DNA of 64,000 nucleotides from Aptenodytes patagonicus (taxonomy: Eukaryota; Chordata; Aves; Sphenisciformes; Spheniscidae). Within the stretch, counting starts at the first letter, position 1, and the number at the start of each line of letters is the position of its first letter. A program made the translations under genes and the position numbers. The DNA is taken from positions 29,264,932-29,328,931 of the forward strand of contig NC_134950.1 in assembly GCF_965638725.1 (NCBI RefSeq), given 5' to 3'. Shown here one piece after another: positions 63,176-64,000 of this stretch. The notes under the pieces are model-generated. The model had not been told where the DNA came from. It saw nothing but the letters and a program-made list of their open reading frames with translations, and did no database searches.

Positions 63176-64000
63176 GTTGCAAATTTCAGAGTGCACATTG
63201 AAGTTTTATCCTTCTTTTGCTCGTGTCCTCAGCTGCCTTCTTTACTGATGAGCAGGGGAAGGCAGCGTGGAAGAGAGGAAGTTGCTCTCTGTCTCCTCTC
63301 CAGGCTTCACAGGCTGGCCCCCTGCAGGGTATAGGGATGAAATTCCAGCGACAGAACTTTCTCCTCCCACAGTAGTCTGCTTTGCTGGCATCTGGCTCTG
63401 CTGGAGAGACGGGCGGCAGATGGAGCTAGTGTGGGAGGAGAAAAAGATTGGTTTAGTCAAGTGGAATATGAACAGGAGGCCAACTCCAGTCAGAAGGAGG
63501 TTTTATGAGGAAAGAAGGGAAACACTTTCATTTTTGCCACCTCTTCCATATGGAAAACAGCACATTTTGAGGGCAAAGGCAATAACAGGAGCAAGAAACA
63601 CTGTTGGGTGGAATGAAGTAGTGTGTGCGTGTGTGTGTGATGAGGACACATATTTCTCCCTTTTGAAATGTGCCATCTCCTGTTCTTCCTCACAGCCCTT
63701 CTGAAACAGTGTGTTGTCATATGCCAGCGCTCCCAGTCTCTTTTCATATTTAAGTCTTTGAGCCACAGATTGCTGAGAGCCAGAAGAGTGTTCCAGGGAA
63801 TTACTCTAGTATTCGAGAGTTGTCCTAATTCGGGGCCTTTCCCTAGGCCACTGCCTTTGACCACTGTCAGTGACATGGTCCTGGGCTAAATGGACCTGAG
63901 ACTTGCCCCAGAATAGCCATTACCATGTTTACGTTGTTTGGGTAGTGCTGAAAATCTAACTTTCTTTTTGTTGGGAACAGCAAAAGCTAAAAGCATGGGA

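Larger units (their letters stand above)
61395..64000 (+). other. MMP16: MMP16 intron 1 (start)
   Basis: The intron begins with GTAAGA after the phase-0 codon GAG; no second exon is seen before the window ends. It contains a T22 run at 61818-61839, a strongly pyrimidine-biased stretch at about 62225-62960, and a decayed L2/MIR-type tail at about 63066-63175. Open frames up to 145 codons here (for example 63267-63704) have no domain and look like chance. Confidence 0.85.

Noticed and set aside
63267-63704. 145-codon plus-strand frame inside MMP16 intron 1
   Set aside because: No recognised domain, and the overlapping minus-strand frames are equally long, as expected for chance.
1-64000. CRISPR arrays, operons, tRNA or rRNA genes, novel defence-type system
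   Set aside because: None seen. The sequence is vertebrate nuclear DNA dominated by LINEs and intergenic sequence.

Overview
The window looks like bird nuclear DNA. It is AT-rich and almost devoid of protein-coding sequence. It carries many CR1 LINE copies with the 8-bp tail repeat typical of avian CR1 (units reading ATTCTATG), a short avian-type solo LTR, a decayed ERVL-like pol remnant, and one strong CpG island. The species cannot be fixed from the sequence alone.

The only host protein-coding exon I can name is at the right end. A CpG island at about 59.9-61.16 kb leads into an ATG at 61263. It opens a 44-codon exon encoding the signal-peptide region of matrix metalloproteinase-16 (MMP16, MT3-MMP). 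This exon ends at a GTAAGA splice donor at 61395, and the rest of the window is the start of intron 1. Everything to the left is 5' flanking, gene-poor DNA.

Layout from left to right: 1-9.39 kb, AT-rich intergenic DNA; 9.39-12.65 kb, a cluster of CR1 fragments; 12.65-20.03 kb, intergenic DNA with a well-formed orphan exon candidate at 13379-13445 and an old LINE remnant near 14.2-14.7 kb; 20.03-21.44 kb, a 5'-truncated CR1 (minus strand) with an open reverse-transcriptase frame; 21.9-23.4 kb, broken ERVL-like pol (minus strand); 28.66-31.54 kb, a CR1 with endonuclease and RT domains (plus strand); 31.66-32.15 kb and 39.71-40.18 kb, two GC-rich blocks in opposite orientation that share terminal motifs; 35.54-38.69 kb, a CR1 reaching back into ORF1 (minus strand); 45.15-45.71 kb, a 557-bp solo LTR with a 5-bp target duplication; 46.0-46.9 kb and 58.3-59.1 kb, ancient CR1/L3-like remnants; 52.89-55.85 kb, a CR1 (minus strand) nearly identical to the 28.66-kb copy.

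By my coordinate sums, CR1-related sequence makes up roughly a fifth of the window. None of the transposons appears fully intact. The best-preserved copy (52.89-55.85 kb) has one open frame across endonuclease and RT broken by a single TGA, and the 28.66-kb copy carries the same TGA. I found no operon-like system, CRISPR array, tRNA or rRNA, and no convincing novel biological system. The most useful leads are the orphan exon, the shared nonsense codon in the two CR1 copies, the paired GC-rich blocks and the repeat-rich MMP16 promoter.
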